A DNA stretch of 64,000 bases from contig JACKPV010000030.1 in assembly GCA_024233305.1 (NCBI GenBank), positions 124,001-188,000 of the forward strand, written 5' to 3'. The notes under the pieces are model-generated. The model saw only the letters and a program-made list of their open reading frames with translations, was not told where the DNA came from and ran no database searches. Source of the DNA: Verrucomicrobiales bacterium (GTDB taxonomy: Bacteria > Verrucomicrobiota > Verrucomicrobiia > Limisphaerales > J093). The position numbers and the translations under genes were made by a program. Positions 26,153 through 35,863 of the stretch are shown here, in pieces; within the stretch, counting starts at the first letter, position 1; each line of letters opens with the position of its first letter.

Positions 26153-27367
26153 TTACCGCGGTGACGGCGCCAGTTTGATCCGGTAGAAGACGTCTCCGGG
26201 ACAGCAGTCATTGCCCACCCATTCGCGCGCGGTGGTGGGCGCACTGACTTCACTGAATCGATCCGGCGCCAGGACGGATGCGCGTTCGACGACGTACCAA
26301 TGGGCCTTCCGTGTTTCCCCGGCGGTGGCGTCGTAGACCTCGGCGTCCGGGCCCACCCAGCGGAGCGTCAGTTGATCGCCGCTTCGTTCGGAGGCCACGA
26401 TCTGAGGCCGGGGACGGAAGCTGAGCACGCCCCGCACGGGGAGCGATTGCCCCACCCAGCTGATGTCCTGCCACTCGTGCAATACGGTGTCGCCGCTGCC
26501 CCAACTGGTGCGGAGGCGCGCGTATTCCTTCCCGTTGACCACGTAGTATCCGTAGATGAGCATGGCGTGAATCTCCGGATTCGCGCGCAGCATGTCTCCC
26601 ATCACCCGCCGGTAGCTGTTGCGGCCCTGCATGTGGACGATCAACGGGTAACCCGCGTCGATTTCCGCCCGCACATCCGCGAACGTGAACCCCGTGCCCG
26701 GCCCGGTGATTTCGGGATTGAAGTCCGCCAACTGGGTGAAGGTGTCAGCGTGATATCCGCAGTAACGGGCCCAATCGCGGAGACCTGACTGAACGTCAAT
26801 CGGGGGCAGGCCGGCCGTTTCGTCGGGGCGGTAATTCACCCGCCGGACGCCGGTGCGGTCCCAGTAGATGAAAGTGTAACCGTCGATGTTGCCGTCGCAT
26901 TCCCCGGCCATGTTGACCCACTTCTTCTGACTGAGTCCGATGAAATCGCCGATGCAATCCGGGGCGTGTTCCGGGTTGCCGGAGGCCAGATAGGGATCTG
27001 CGGCCGTGCTCTCGAACTCGACCACGTAATCGTCCTCGTGCCCCGGCCGGTCCCCCGGGCGCCCATCGCGTCCGGCCTTCGAGGTCCACAACCCCTGAAT
27101 CTGCTCGTGCGCGCCGTAGTCCTCGAGCGGCGCCACGCCCCCCGCGGTCGGGCCGGTGTAGAAATCCGGAAACCCGTGGCGATCCCAGTAGCCAATCAGG
27201 TTCCCGGTGCAGGTGCCGTAACAGCCGCCATACCACCGGTAATCCGGGACGCCCGTGAGATAGACATTGTCCGCGGCGTTCAGCGCCGTCGCCGGGTGGG
27301 CGAGAACCGCCCCCGCAAGGACGCACGCCGCGACCGCCCCAAGCTCATCTCGCTTAATCCGAACCAT
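26153..27367 (-). CDS. Secreted C39-like/papain-fold cysteine peptidase-like protein
   Basis: A protein of about 404 residues from ATG 27367 (MVRIKRDELGAVAACVLAGA), with a signal peptide ending near 'ATALNA'. A candidate nucleophile Cys lies in 'GGCYGTCTGNLIGYWDRHG' (C49 or C53). The matching His is in 'NPEIHAMLIYGYYVVNGKEY', and 'LRTSWGSGDTVLHEWQDISW' closes the domain as in Peptidase_C39_2 proteins. A ~70-residue C-terminal beta domain follows. Similar proteins are exported by Verrucomicrobia; substrates are unknown. It converges with the pseudopilin operon, 17 bp from the preceding stop. Confidence 0.65.
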   Translation of the reverse strand: MVRIKRDELGAVAACVLAGAVLAHPATALNAADNVYLTGVPDYRWYGGCYGTCTGNLIGYWDRHGFPDFYTGPTAGGVAPLEDYGAHEQIQGLWTSKAGRDGRPGDRPGHEDDYVVEFESTAADPYLASGNPEHAPDCIGDFIGLSQKKWVNMAGECDGNIDGYTFIYWDRTGVRRVNYRPDETAGLPPIDVQSGLRDWARYCGYHADTFTQLADFNPEITGPGTGFTFADVRAEIDAGYPLIVHMQGRNSYRRVMGDMLRANPEIHAMLIYGYYVVNGKEYARLRTSWGSGDTVLHEWQDISWVGQSLPVRGVLSFRPRPQIVASERSGDQLTLRWVGPDAEVYDATAGETRKAHWYVVERASVLAPDRFSEVSAPTTAREWVGNDCCPGDVFYRIKLAPSPR

Positions 27368-27458
27368 CACGCGGCCACCATCCAGCAGCCGGCGTGCCAC
27401 GTCCAATCAAAAGGCGGCCACCCGCCGCCGGGACGGAATCCTGACGCGCGGGGACGGT

Positions 27459-30400
27459 TCAAACCAGGGTCGCCACCAAGGATTGTCCGGCCTCGAGGGT
27501 GACCGGTTCGGCCAGGGTGAACCGGCAGCGATTCCCCCGTGTGGTGAGTTCACCGGGCAGTTCGCGCCCCGCAAGCGCGAGGCGCAGACTCTTCGCGTTG
27601 GCGCCAGCGGCGACCTCGAACGCCAGGCTGGCCACCGTCAGCCGGCCCCAGCGCACCGTGACCGTGTTGGTCTGCCGATCTGCGGCGCGTTGCTGGCCAA
27701 TCGTTCCCCAGCCAGCGGCGGCCGTGAAAGCGCAGCGGAAATCGTCCGGTTGAATCCGCGGGGCGAATCCAAGATGCCCCTTCGGCCCGTGATACTCGAA
27801 ACCCGCGAGCCCCGTGAGCACCCCCCAGCTTGCCATCGCCCGCGCGTAGTGATCGCCGCACTCGATTTCGTTGAACGGGTTGTAACGCCGGGGATGGTAG
27901 CGGTCGTGAATGGCGCGACAGATCGCCAGCGCCTCGGTCAACATGCCTTCCCACGCCATGTGGCCCGCCACCTGGTACTCGATGCCGGTCCACAGCTCGT
28001 CCCGGTACCGCGTGGACTTCGGGCCCAGGTGTTTGCTCCGCGGCCACGTGCAGGTGAACAGACCCGCGTCCCCCTTTGAGGCAAACCACCGTTCCGGCGG
28101 ATGGGCCGCGTTTTGCCGTGTGATGTCCGGCGCCCAGCAGTACTTCCAGATGGACTCGAGGGTCCTGCGGACCTTCGAGTCCGGATACAGATAGCCCAGA
28201 CCGACTTGATGCGCCCAACCCTGCCCGAACAACTGGTCGGCCAGACAGCCGTCGCCGTACTGCCAGTCAGGGTGTTTTTCGAGGTCGACCTCTTGAATGA
28301 AGTACTCGCCGTTGAAGAGCCGGATCACCGACAACCGGCTGCCGGCCTGGAAGATGTCGTTGCACTTGCGGGCAAAGTCCTCGTCGCCCATCTCGCGCGC
28401 CATTTCCTCCGCCGCCCGGAGCGCCCCGAGATAAAGCGCGCCGACGAACGTGTTTGCCCCGAAGTAATTCTCGTCGTAGGTCTGGTGCTGCGAGCCTTCC
28501 AGCAACCCGTCCTCGTTGCCGTCCTCCCGGATCAGGAACTGCACCGCGCGCTTGATCCGCGGCCAGTTGCGCCGGAGGAACGCGTCGTCCGTCGAGCATT
28601 GGTGTTCCCGGTAGGCCTTCAGCACGTAGCCGCCCTGCGAATCGCCCGCCCAGAGCCCCCAGCCTTCGCCGCGGAAGCCAATCGAACCGTCCTCCCGCAG
28701 GCCGACGCCGTCCTTGAAATCCTGGTGCTCGCGCACACTGCGCTCGAGTTCGGGAAACAGGCGCGCCATCGAATGCGCATAGTTCCAAACGTGGCCGCAC
28801 GTGCCATGACAGCAACCGCCGCCTTCCCACGCCCAGAACCGCCCGCTGCGCCACCATTGGGCCGTCGTGGTTGCCAGGTTGGCGGCCGTCGAGTGCACCC
28901 GGTCCAGCAACCACCAGGGCAGGTTCGAGCCGTAGTAGGTCTCGTTCCACGCCCGCGTGTCGCCGGTCAGCCGCGCGAAGTCGACCGCCACATACCGGGC
29001 CACATCCGCGGCGTCGAGAAAGTGGTTTGCGTATGCATTCCCCACCCGGCGGTTGCCCCGGTACATGTGCGGAAAATGCCAGGCCACGGCGAAACGCAGC
29101 GTCGCCTGCTCCCCGGCTTGCAGCTTGCGGGCGGCCCGGATCACACCCCCATCGCCCGCGTCCACGCCCGATGCCGCGGTGAAAAGGGCCTCGAGACTGC
29201 CGTTCGCCGGCAACCCGAGGACGGCTTCCGCCGCGTCCGGTTCCAGGGCGAACAAGCCCATCGTGCCGAAATCGGCCTGCTCGTGCAGTTCGCCGCGGAC
29301 GCCGGACATCGGGTCATCGCGAAACTCGATCTGGTCGATGTTGATGTGCCCCCACCCGCCCGACGCGGCGTCGACGATTTCGAGCCGGCCGCGTTGGCCG
29401 CGCAGCTCGGTGACGTCCCAATTGTGCGGTTCCAGGCGTTCGTTGTCCTGGCCGGTCACGGTTCGGACGATCTCCCCGCCGACGACGAGGTTCATGCAGG
29501 TGCGACCTTCCTGGCTGCCGCCGCCGACGAGGAAGCTGATGAACGGGCGTTCGATGGTGAACTCGGGCGACGTGAGCCGGCCGTGTGGCTGGTCGCCATC
29601 CAGAAACGTGTTTACCAGGCCGCCGCCCTGGAAGCCGCTTACCGGGTTCTGATTGGCCAGGGTTCCCGTCGCGGGGCGCTCGCCGAACGCGGCGCCTTCG
29701 ACCTTCCAATCACGGTAGCTGCCCCCCTCGAAATCGGCGAACACGGTCGGCGGCTCGGTGGCCTTGACCGCCTCCTTCGCGCGGGCGCCGAGCACGAAAC
29801 CGCGCACACCGGTCGCGTCAAAGCGCCGGGCCGTCCGCTCGAAGCGACCCGCAAAGTTGGGCGCGCTGTGGCGGCAGACCGCATTGGACAGATGGCCGGC
29901 GAGCGTGACCTCGACCGGTTCGTCGGAGGTGTTGGTGACGGTGTAGTTCAGGATTGTCACCGGGAGCGCCGAATCCCGCGCGTTGAGGGGGATGAACGGG
30001 GAGAAGGCCTCGAGGGACACCCGCACCGGGAAGGTGGGTTCGGCATACTCGACCCGCCCGACGGGATAGGCGCCGCGGAACCGCACGCGCGGAAACCCGA
30101 GCCGGTCCAGGGCCCGCATCACCGCGCCGCCACCGCGTTGGACCCGGATGGCGAAGCCCTGCTGGACGGGGGAATCGTGGACCAGCTTGAAGCCCTGCAC
30201 CTTTTCCTCGGGACGCCGGCCCTCCTTCCAGTTCACGGCGCCATAGCCGGTGTTGACGTTCTGGTTGAAGACGTCCCAGTAGGCCAGCCGGCCATCGCCG
30301 GTGAGATACACCTGCCCTGCGCCGATCCCGCCCACCGGCATGCCGATGGTGTCCAGGTCCGCACCCGCGAACCACTCGGGCTCGCCGCGGTCGAACAGCG

Positions 30401-30641
30401 CTTTCACCCATTCCGGGCGCAATCCCTTGTCCACCGGGATGAAGTGGTCGGAAGCAAGTTGCACCTGGCCGCTGCCGGCCTGGGTTTCCCGGGTGGCGCG
30501 ACCGAGGATGGCCAGGGAGAGGGAACCCATCGCGGCCGTCTTCAGGAAGTCGCGCCGGGGCAGGGCGGGATTGAAGAGCGGCGGTTGGATCCAGGGCTGC
30601 GGACTGGCGGCGGGCGGCTGCGGATTGCGCGATGTCTTCAT
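27459..30641 (-). CDS. Tat-exported GH116-type glycosidase (GBA2_N + DUF608) with an inserted beta domain
   Basis: The protein has 1060 residues from ATG 30641 (a second ATG lies at 30662). The twin-arginine leader is LPRRDFLKTAAMGSLSLAIL (28-47). Residues ~85-297 and ~445-560 form the GBA2 N-terminal beta domain ('MPVGGIGAGQVYLTGDGRLA', 'LPVTILNYTVTNTSDEPVEV'). Residues ~600-1000 form the DUF608 (alpha/alpha)6 catalytic domain ('CCHGTCGHVWNYAHSMARLF', 'GDGCLADQLFGQGWAHQVGL', 'YNPFNEIECGDHYARAMASW'). GH116 enzymes include glucosylceramidase GBA2 and bacterial beta-glucosidases/xylosidases. Residues ~298-444 (29310-29750) are a foreign insertion resembling the beta-sandwich found beside GH32 levanases ('FADFEGGSYRDWKVEGAAFG', 'SGGWGHINIDQIEF'). 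It probably acts on periplasmic beta-glycosides. Confidence 0.85.
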   Translation of the reverse strand: MKTSRNPQPPAASPQPWIQPPLFNPALPRRDFLKTAAMGSLSLAILGRATRETQAGSGQVQLASDHFIPVDKGLRPEWVKALFDRGEPEWFAGADLDTIGMPVGGIGAGQVYLTGDGRLAYWDVFNQNVNTGYGAVNWKEGRRPEEKVQGFKLVHDSPVQQGFAIRVQRGGGAVMRALDRLGFPRVRFRGAYPVGRVEYAEPTFPVRVSLEAFSPFIPLNARDSALPVTILNYTVTNTSDEPVEVTLAGHLSNAVCRHSAPNFAGRFERTARRFDATGVRGFVLGARAKEAVKATEPPTVFADFEGGSYRDWKVEGAAFGERPATGTLANQNPVSGFQGGGLVNTFLDGDQPHGRLTSPEFTIERPFISFLVGGGSQEGRTCMNLVVGGEIVRTVTGQDNERLEPHNWDVTELRGQRGRLEIVDAASGGWGHINIDQIEFRDDPMSGVRGELHEQADFGTMGLFALEPDAAEAVLGLPANGSLEALFTAASGVDAGDGGVIRAARKLQAGEQATLRFAVAWHFPHMYRGNRRVGNAYANHFLDAADVARYVAVDFARLTGDTRAWNETYYGSNLPWWLLDRVHSTAANLATTTAQWWRSGRFWAWEGGGCCHGTCGHVWNYAHSMARLFPELERSVREHQDFKDGVGLREDGSIGFRGEGWGLWAGDSQGGYVLKAYREHQCSTDDAFLRRNWPRIKRAVQFLIREDGNEDGLLEGSQHQTYDENYFGANTFVGALYLGALRAAEEMAREMGDEDFARKCNDIFQAGSRLSVIRLFNGEYFIQEVDLEKHPDWQYGDGCLADQLFGQGWAHQVGLGYLYPDSKVRRTLESIWKYCWAPDITRQNAAHPPERWFASKGDAGLFTCTWPRSKHLGPKSTRYRDELWTGIEYQVAGHMAWEGMLTEALAICRAIHDRYHPRRYNPFNEIECGDHYARAMASWGVLTGLAGFEYHGPKGHLGFAPRIQPDDFRCAFTAAAGWGTIGQQRAADRQTNTVTVRWGRLTVASLAFEVAAGANAKSLRLALAGRELPGELTTRGNRCRFTLAEPVTLEAGQSLVATLV

Positions 30642-30921
30642 GGGCTTGTGATTCCGCACCATAGCGGTCCGGTTCCGTCCCGTCAGCCTCGAAATGGGCC
30701 CGCCGGCGCGCGGTGGCGCTTCGCTTGCCGCCGGCTTTCCGCGCGACCGGGCTTCACCCGTGCCCCGACCACGTCCCGCCGTCCCGGCGCTTTTTACTTG
30801 CCGCCGTCGGGCTGGATGTCTAGACCGACACGACGCGCACAAGCCTGACCGAACCACCTCGGGGGCAGCGAAGCCCAGGGCGGGCAGGACGGCGCATGCG
30901 AAAACAAACGCCAAACCAACA

Positions 30922-33900
30922 ATGATAAAATCAACAAGAGCGAACAAGAAGGGCCTGCCTCGCGGTGCCGTCCTGGCTTTCGCGGCCACCGCCCTCGCGT
31001 CGGCGGCCGCCCAGGGCAATCCTGCGCTGCTGGCCTACTGGGACTTCGATGACGGCAGTGACCCGAACCTGGCGACCGATCTCGTCTACGGGTTGCAGGG
31101 CACGGTCGAGAACGGCGCGGTCTACACCGCCGGGGGCGACGGTCACACCGGTCAGGCCGGTGACCTGGCAATGGACTTCGGCACCACGTCCGAGGAGCAG
31201 CTCGTCCGCGTGGTCAGCCCGGAAGTGCTGAACCTCGCCGCTGACCGGGACCAGATGACCATCACCTTCTGGCAGAAGTTGTGGGCGGTGGCCTCGACCT
31301 CGACCTTCTGGGTGAACTCCCCGTCCAGCTCGGGCACCGCCCGCGGCTTCCAGGCGCATGTGCCCTGGGGCAACATGAACATCTACTTCGACACCGCCGG
31401 TTGCTGCACGGTGCCGACCCAGCGCTTGAACAAGCTGGTGGACGCCACGTTCACTCCGTACTACGACGGCTTCTTCCTCGACTACCATCACTTCACCTTC
31501 GTGAAGGACGGCGCGGACAAGCGGGTTTACATCGACGGCGTGCTGTTCATGGAAAACACCGGGGCCAACCCGCTCGCGGCCGACCTCGACTTCATGACCA
31601 TCGGCGCCGCCTCGAACCTGTCGAACAGCATCCAGGGCATGGTCGATGATTTCGCGGTCTTCGCCGGCGCCCTGAGCGAGTCGCAAATCATGGCGCTCGT
31701 CAATGGCACCGCGCCCGACGCCCTGACCGGTATCGACGTCATCCCGCCCGTGGCTCCGGTGATCACCGGCCAGCCGCAGAGCGCGACGGTGCTCGCCGGC
31801 AGCCCGGCCACCTTCATGGTTGCCGTGGGCAGCGAGGCCTTCCCGACTCCGAACTACCAGTGGACGCGGAACGGTGAGGCCGTCCCCGGCGCCACGGGCG
31901 CGACCTACACGATTGACCGCGCTCCCTTGGCCGACAGTGGCGCGGAAATCGCCTGCGTGGTCTCCAACGCCGGCGGCGCAGTAACCTCGGCGACCGTGAC
32001 GTTGACGGTGAACCCGGATACCATGGCCCCGACGCTCGTGGATGCGGGCGGCACGCTGGGCTTCGATACGGTGCGTGTGTGGTTCAGCGAGCCGCTGGAT
32101 CAGGCGAGCGCCGAGACGGCCGCCAACTTCCAGCTCTCCGGAGGCGTCACCGTCTCCGCCGCCGCCCTGTCCGCTCCCGCGGGCACCGACGGGGATCACA
32201 TCGTCGTCCTGACCACCAGCCAGCAGACGCAGGGCACGACCCTCACGCTGACGGTCAACAACGTCAAGGACGCCGCCGGGAACACCATTGCCGCGAACAG
32301 CAGCGTCAGCTTCGGCACCTTCACCTGGGCGCCGGGCTATGTCCTGCACCAGTATTGGTCCGGGATCACGGGCAATCCCCCGGAAGCGCTGGAAAACGAT
32401 GCGCGCTATCCCGATGCGCCCACTTTCACCACCCTCGAGCCCCGCTTCGAGTATCCGCCCAATGGCGCCAACGAAGCGGGCAGCAACTACGGCAACAAGC
32501 TCTCGGCTTGGTTCGTGCCCCAAACCACCGGCACTTACGTGTTCTACGTGTGCAGTGATGACCAGTCCCGGCTCTACCTCAGCACCGACGCCGATCCGGC
32601 CAACAAGCACCTGATCGCGCAGGAGTCCGGCTGGAGCGCAGCCCGGAACTACGTGACCGTGGGCGCGGGCGATGGCACCACCAGAAACTCGGAGGCCTTC
32701 CTGGGGAACGAGTGGCCGACCCCCACGCCGTGGTTCATCGACCTGACCGCGGGCGAGCGATACTACATCGAAATGCTGCATACCGAAGGCGGCGGCGGTG
32801 ACAACACCAGCGCCACCTTCATCATGACGGGCGACGCCCCGCCGGCCGACGGCACGGCCTCGACCATCACGGGCAACGTGGTGGGCACTTACTTCGATCC
32901 GAACACGGAGCTGGAATGGGTGACGCAGCCGACCGATCAGACGGGTGTGGCGGTCAGTGCGGGTGCCGCCTTCTACAACGCGGACTTCGCCAGTGGTGAC
33001 GGCGGCTTCACCGTCGTCAACACCGACCCAGCCCCTCCGGGACCTTTCGTCTACAATGCGGCCGAGGGCGCCTGGACGGCCGACGGGGCCGAGGCGGCGT
33101 GCACCGGTCCCTACAACTCGCAGCTCAACAGTCCGGAGGTCGTGGTGTCCGGCGGCGCGGTGTTCGTGCAGTTCACCCACCGCTACAGCTTCGAGCCTGA
33201 CCTGTGGGATGCGGGCATCGTGCGTTACAGCGTCAACGGAGGTGCGTTCGAGTACGTGCCGGCGGCGAACTTCCTGGCCAACGGGTATGCCGAAGGCGCG
33301 ATCATCGGCAGCGGCATCGCCAACGGCCTGAACGGTTTCAACGCCGACTCACCCGGCTACGCCAGCGGCGACATGATCACCAGCCTGGCCTTCCTGGGCA
33401 ACTTCAGCCCGAACGACGCGTTGGTGGTGCAGTTTGTCGGGGCCTGGGATGACTGCACGACGGCGTCGGCGCCCAGTTGGGTGATCAGTAGCGTGGAGCT
33501 GCTGGGTGGTACCGGCGCCGTGGCGACGTTCTCGGCGGAAGCGATGGCGCACCTGCACGGGGAACCCGTTCCGGTCAACTACCAGTGGCAGCGGAATGAC
33601 GGCGCGGGCTTCGGCGACATCGCCGGGGCGACCGGCAGCTCATGGAGCCTGCTGCCCACAGCCGGCGACATGACCGCCTCGTTCCGCGTGGTGGTGACCG
33701 TGCCGGCTACGGATCCAAACAAATCGCTGATCAGCGGAGCGGTGAATCTGGTTGAAGGACCGGTTCCCGGCACCGCTTTGCACTTCAGCTTCGATGGCGA
33801 TTACTGCTCGGGCGCCGCCTGCCTCACCGGAGGTTCACCCGCCGGCGCCGAGGCCCTGCCTCCGTTGGTGGACGACAGCCCGAGCGGAGCCGCGGGTGAT

Positions 33901-35247
33901 CAATCCGCTTCCTTCAATGGGACCGCCGCGGGCGGCATCGGCTACTGGTACGATGCCAGCGGCATGATCAACTACGACGATCAGGACTACACCCTCGAGG
34001 CGTGGGTCAAGATCGGCGAAGGCGGCCCCTCGCCCGGCAACGCCAAGGGCATGATCCTCGGTTACGGCATTCCTGGCGGCTATTCGATGTGGATCCGGGA
34101 AGATGGCACCATCGGCGGGACGACCTACGGCATCGTGGATCTGTTCACGAGCGCCGTCGTGCCGGCCACCGGGTGGCATCATGTCGCTCAGGTGCACCAG
34201 ATCGGCACTGAAGTGCGTTTCTACATCGACGGACGACTGGCCCAGGTTCTCCCGGAGACCCGTGGGGTGAACCCCACCACCGACAACCATCTGTATGTCG
34301 GTTACGAGCGCGGCAGCGGCGCGCCGTTGAATCCGTTCAACGGTCTGATCGACCGCGTCCGCATCACGGGCAGCGCCCTGCGGCCTGCGCAGTTCGACCT
34401 CGCCAACGCTCCGCTGGGAGCCGGTCTGGTGGGCTACTGGCCGTTCGACGGCAACCTCGCAGATCCCGTCGGTGGCCATGACGGCATCGGCCAAGGAAGC
34501 GCAGCCATCGCCTTTGACGCCGGCAAGTTCGGCCAGGGCGTGGATCTGGATCCGTCGCTGCTCCAATACGTCGAGGCGGGCGCCCCCGAGGCGGACTTCG
34601 ACATGGGTGGCGGCAATGTCACCATGTCGATGTGGTTCCGGGTGGACAACTTCGATGTGAGCTGGCAGGCCCTGATCGCCAAGGGTGAAGGGACCAACTA
34701 CCGCCTGGCGCGGCGCGCCGAAACCGGCACGATCGGCTACGCCGGTGGGGTCGGGGAACCGGCGCAGGCGGCGCCGGACGTCAACGACGGGGAGATCCAC
34801 CATGTGGTGGCGCTGACCCGGGCCGGAGTGCAAACCGAGTTGTGGATCGACGGCACGTTGTACGAAGTCGGAGCGAACCCGACGATCACGGACAACGATC
34901 AGCCGCTGCTGATCGGCGCGAACCCGGACACGAGCCCGTTGCGGTATTGGAACGGGTTGATCGACGACGTCGGGGTTTGGTCCCGGGCGTTGAGCGCGGC
35001 GGAGATCGCGAAGCTGTGGAACGGCGGCGCGGGCGCGTCGATTGGCGACCTGCTCGGGATGGTGCAGGGGCCGATGCTCACGATTGGGTTGAACGAGGAC
35101 GGCTCGATCACCATTGCGTGGACCGGTGGAGGCACCCTGCAGGAGGCGCCCAGCGTGACCGGTCCGTGGACCGACGTTGCGGGTGCGACCAGTCCGTATG
35201 AGGTGACACCGACCGGGGCGATGAAGGTCTTCCGGGTCGTGGAATAG
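30922..35247 (+). CDS. Large secreted multidomain adhesin-like protein (LamG, Ig, PA14, LamG, LamG)
   Basis: The protein has 1441 residues from ATG 30922 (MIKSTRANKKGLPRGAVLAF). Domains in order: LamG-like (~30-250, 'YWDFDDGS', 'FTFVKDGADKRVYIDGVLF'); Ig-like (~278-360, 'PNYQWTRNGEAVPGATG'); SbsA-type Ig-like (~366-460, 'VRVWFSEPLDQASAETAANF'); PA14 (~467-636, 'VFYVCSDDQSRLYLSTDADP'); a beta region (~667-950); LamG (~955-1160, 'YTLEAWVKIGEGG', 'RFYIDGRLAQVLPETRG'); LamG (~1167-1363, 'VGYWPFDGNLADPVGGHDGI'); and a short C-terminal domain. All are carbohydrate or protein-binding modules, so it is probably an outer-surface binding protein. It is divergent from the GH116 gene and followed by two strong hairpins. 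Confidence 0.85.
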   Translation: MIKSTRANKKGLPRGAVLAFAATALASAAAQGNPALLAYWDFDDGSDPNLATDLVYGLQGTVENGAVYTAGGDGHTGQAGDLAMDFGTTSEEQLVRVVSPEVLNLAADRDQMTITFWQKLWAVASTSTFWVNSPSSSGTARGFQAHVPWGNMNIYFDTAGCCTVPTQRLNKLVDATFTPYYDGFFLDYHHFTFVKDGADKRVYIDGVLFMENTGANPLAADLDFMTIGAASNLSNSIQGMVDDFAVFAGALSESQIMALVNGTAPDALTGIDVIPPVAPVITGQPQSATVLAGSPATFMVAVGSEAFPTPNYQWTRNGEAVPGATGATYTIDRAPLADSGAEIACVVSNAGGAVTSATVTLTVNPDTMAPTLVDAGGTLGFDTVRVWFSEPLDQASAETAANFQLSGGVTVSAAALSAPAGTDGDHIVVLTTSQQTQGTTLTLTVNNVKDAAGNTIAANSSVSFGTFTWAPGYVLHQYWSGITGNPPEALENDARYPDAPTFTTLEPRFEYPPNGANEAGSNYGNKLSAWFVPQTTGTYVFYVCSDDQSRLYLSTDADPANKHLIAQESGWSAARNYVTVGAGDGTTRNSEAFLGNEWPTPTPWFIDLTAGERYYIEMLHTEGGGGDNTSATFIMTGDAPPADGTASTITGNVVGTYFDPNTELEWVTQPTDQTGVAVSAGAAFYNADFASGDGGFTVVNTDPAPPGPFVYNAAEGAWTADGAEAACTGPYNSQLNSPEVVVSGGAVFVQFTHRYSFEPDLWDAGIVRYSVNGGAFEYVPAANFLANGYAEGAIIGSGIANGLNGFNADSPGYASGDMITSLAFLGNFSPNDALVVQFVGAWDDCTTASAPSWVISSVELLGGTGAVATFSAEAMAHLHGEPVPVNYQWQRNDGAGFGDIAGATGSSWSLLPTAGDMTASFRVVVTVPATDPNKSLISGAVNLVEGPVPGTALHFSFDGDYCSGAACLTGGSPAGAEALPPLVDDSPSGAAGDQSASFNGTAAGGIGYWYDASGMINYDDQDYTLEAWVKIGEGGPSPGNAKGMILGYGIPGGYSMWIREDGTIGGTTYGIVDLFTSAVVPATGWHHVAQVHQIGTEVRFYIDGRLAQVLPETRGVNPTTDNHLYVGYERGSGAPLNPFNGLIDRVRITGSALRPAQFDLANAPLGAGLVGYWPFDGNLADPVGGHDGIGQGSAAIAFDAGKFGQGVDLDPSLLQYVEAGAPEADFDMGGGNVTMSMWFRVDNFDVSWQALIAKGEGTNYRLARRAETGTIGYAGGVGEPAQAAPDVNDGEIHHVVALTRAGVQTELWIDGTLYEVGANPTITDNDQPLLIGANPDTSPLRYWNGLIDDVGVWSRALSAAEIAKLWNGGAGASIGDLLGMVQGPMLTIGLNEDGSITIAWTGGGTLQEAPSVTGPWTDVAGATSPYEVTPTGAMKVFRVVE

Positions 35248-35262
35248 TCTGAAGGACAGCCT

Positions 35263-35293
35263 GGCTGGAGGCGGCGAGCGGCCGCCTCCAGCC
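35263..35293 (+). terminator. Perfect 13-bp stem-loop after the LamG gene
   Basis: GGCTGGAGGCGGC (35263-35275), loop GAGCG, and GCCGCCTCCAGCC (35281-35293) form a perfect 13-bp stem 15 bases after the stop codon. No T tract follows directly, so it may stabilise the mRNA 3' end or work with the terminator just downstream. Confidence 0.7.
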
Positions 35294-35307
35294 CAGGTCC
35301 TCTGAGC

Positions 35308-35337
35308 AAAGGCCGGGACCAATCTCCCGGCCTTTTT
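35308..35337 (+). terminator. Rho-independent terminator
   Basis: AAGGCCGGGA, loop CCAATC and TCCCGGCCTT form a GC-rich hairpin followed by a short T run (CCTTTTTG). This is a textbook intrinsic terminator for the LamG/PA14 gene. Confidence 0.85.
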
Positions 35338-35350
35338 GTTTTCCGGCGGC

Positions 35351-35434
35351 GGTCTGTCGGGGGCTGCGGTCGTGTCATCCGGGAAATCCCGCCGTTGATC
35401 CACCGGCTGCATTCCCCGCGGGCTGCCGCGCTTA
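35351..35434. repeat. Palindromic dispersed repeat, copy 1 (upstream of toxin-antitoxin pair)
   Basis: This segment of about 84 bp contains GGGAAATCCCGCCGTTGATC followed by CACCGGCTGCATTCCCCGCG. It matches copy 2 at 36531-36608 in the same orientation. The two copies bracket the toxin-antitoxin genes. Confidence 0.7.
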
Positions 35435-35620
35435 CGGTCCAGCTTGTGGGGTTCAAGCCCTGGAGGGAATTTGTCACCGGCGGTTGGAATCCGGAGGGCC
35501 CTGAGAACACTCGTTGGGTCGTTTGCCTGCAGCGCTTCGCGGCGCTGCTTACTCCCTTTCGCCCCCTTCCCGTGCAAAGGGATTTGACCGCCCCGGTCGT
35601 CAGACAATATCGTCTGACGC

Positions 35621-35863
35621 ATGAAGACCATTCCGTTGCGGCAATTGGTGCGGCAGCCGACGCAGGTGAAACGCTGGACGCGGGCGGGGGAGACCGTTCG
35701 GGTGACCGACAACGGCCGGCCGCTTTGGACGGTACGGGCGGCCGAACCCTCCGAGGCGCAGCCGGGCCGGGAGGAGGCCATTGATGAAGTGCTCGATGAA
35801 ACCCTGGGGGCGGCGGGCAGTAGCGTCAGCGCCGCCAGGCTGCTGGAGGAGTCGCGTCGGTGA
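35621..35863 (+). CDS. Type II antitoxin, Phd/YefM-like
   Basis: The 80-residue protein (MKTIPLRQLVRQPTQVKRWT...) shows the N-terminal Phd/YefM DNA-binding pattern: 'LRQLVRQPTQVKRWTRAGE' then 'VRVTDNGRPLWTVRA', with a disordered acidic C-terminus that would wrap the toxin. Its TGA overlaps the GTG of the toxin gene (GTGA), so the pair is translationally coupled. It should neutralise the PIN toxin and repress the operon. Promoter and operator would lie in 35435-35620. Confidence 0.85.
   Translation: MKTIPLRQLVRQPTQVKRWTRAGETVRVTDNGRPLWTVRAAEPSEAQPGREEAIDEVLDETLGAAGSSVSAARLLEESRR

Noticed and set aside
27459..31019. Longer version of the GH116-type protein starting at 31019
   Set aside because: The extra N-terminus overlaps the start of the divergent LamG gene and hides the twin-arginine leader, which must be N-terminal.
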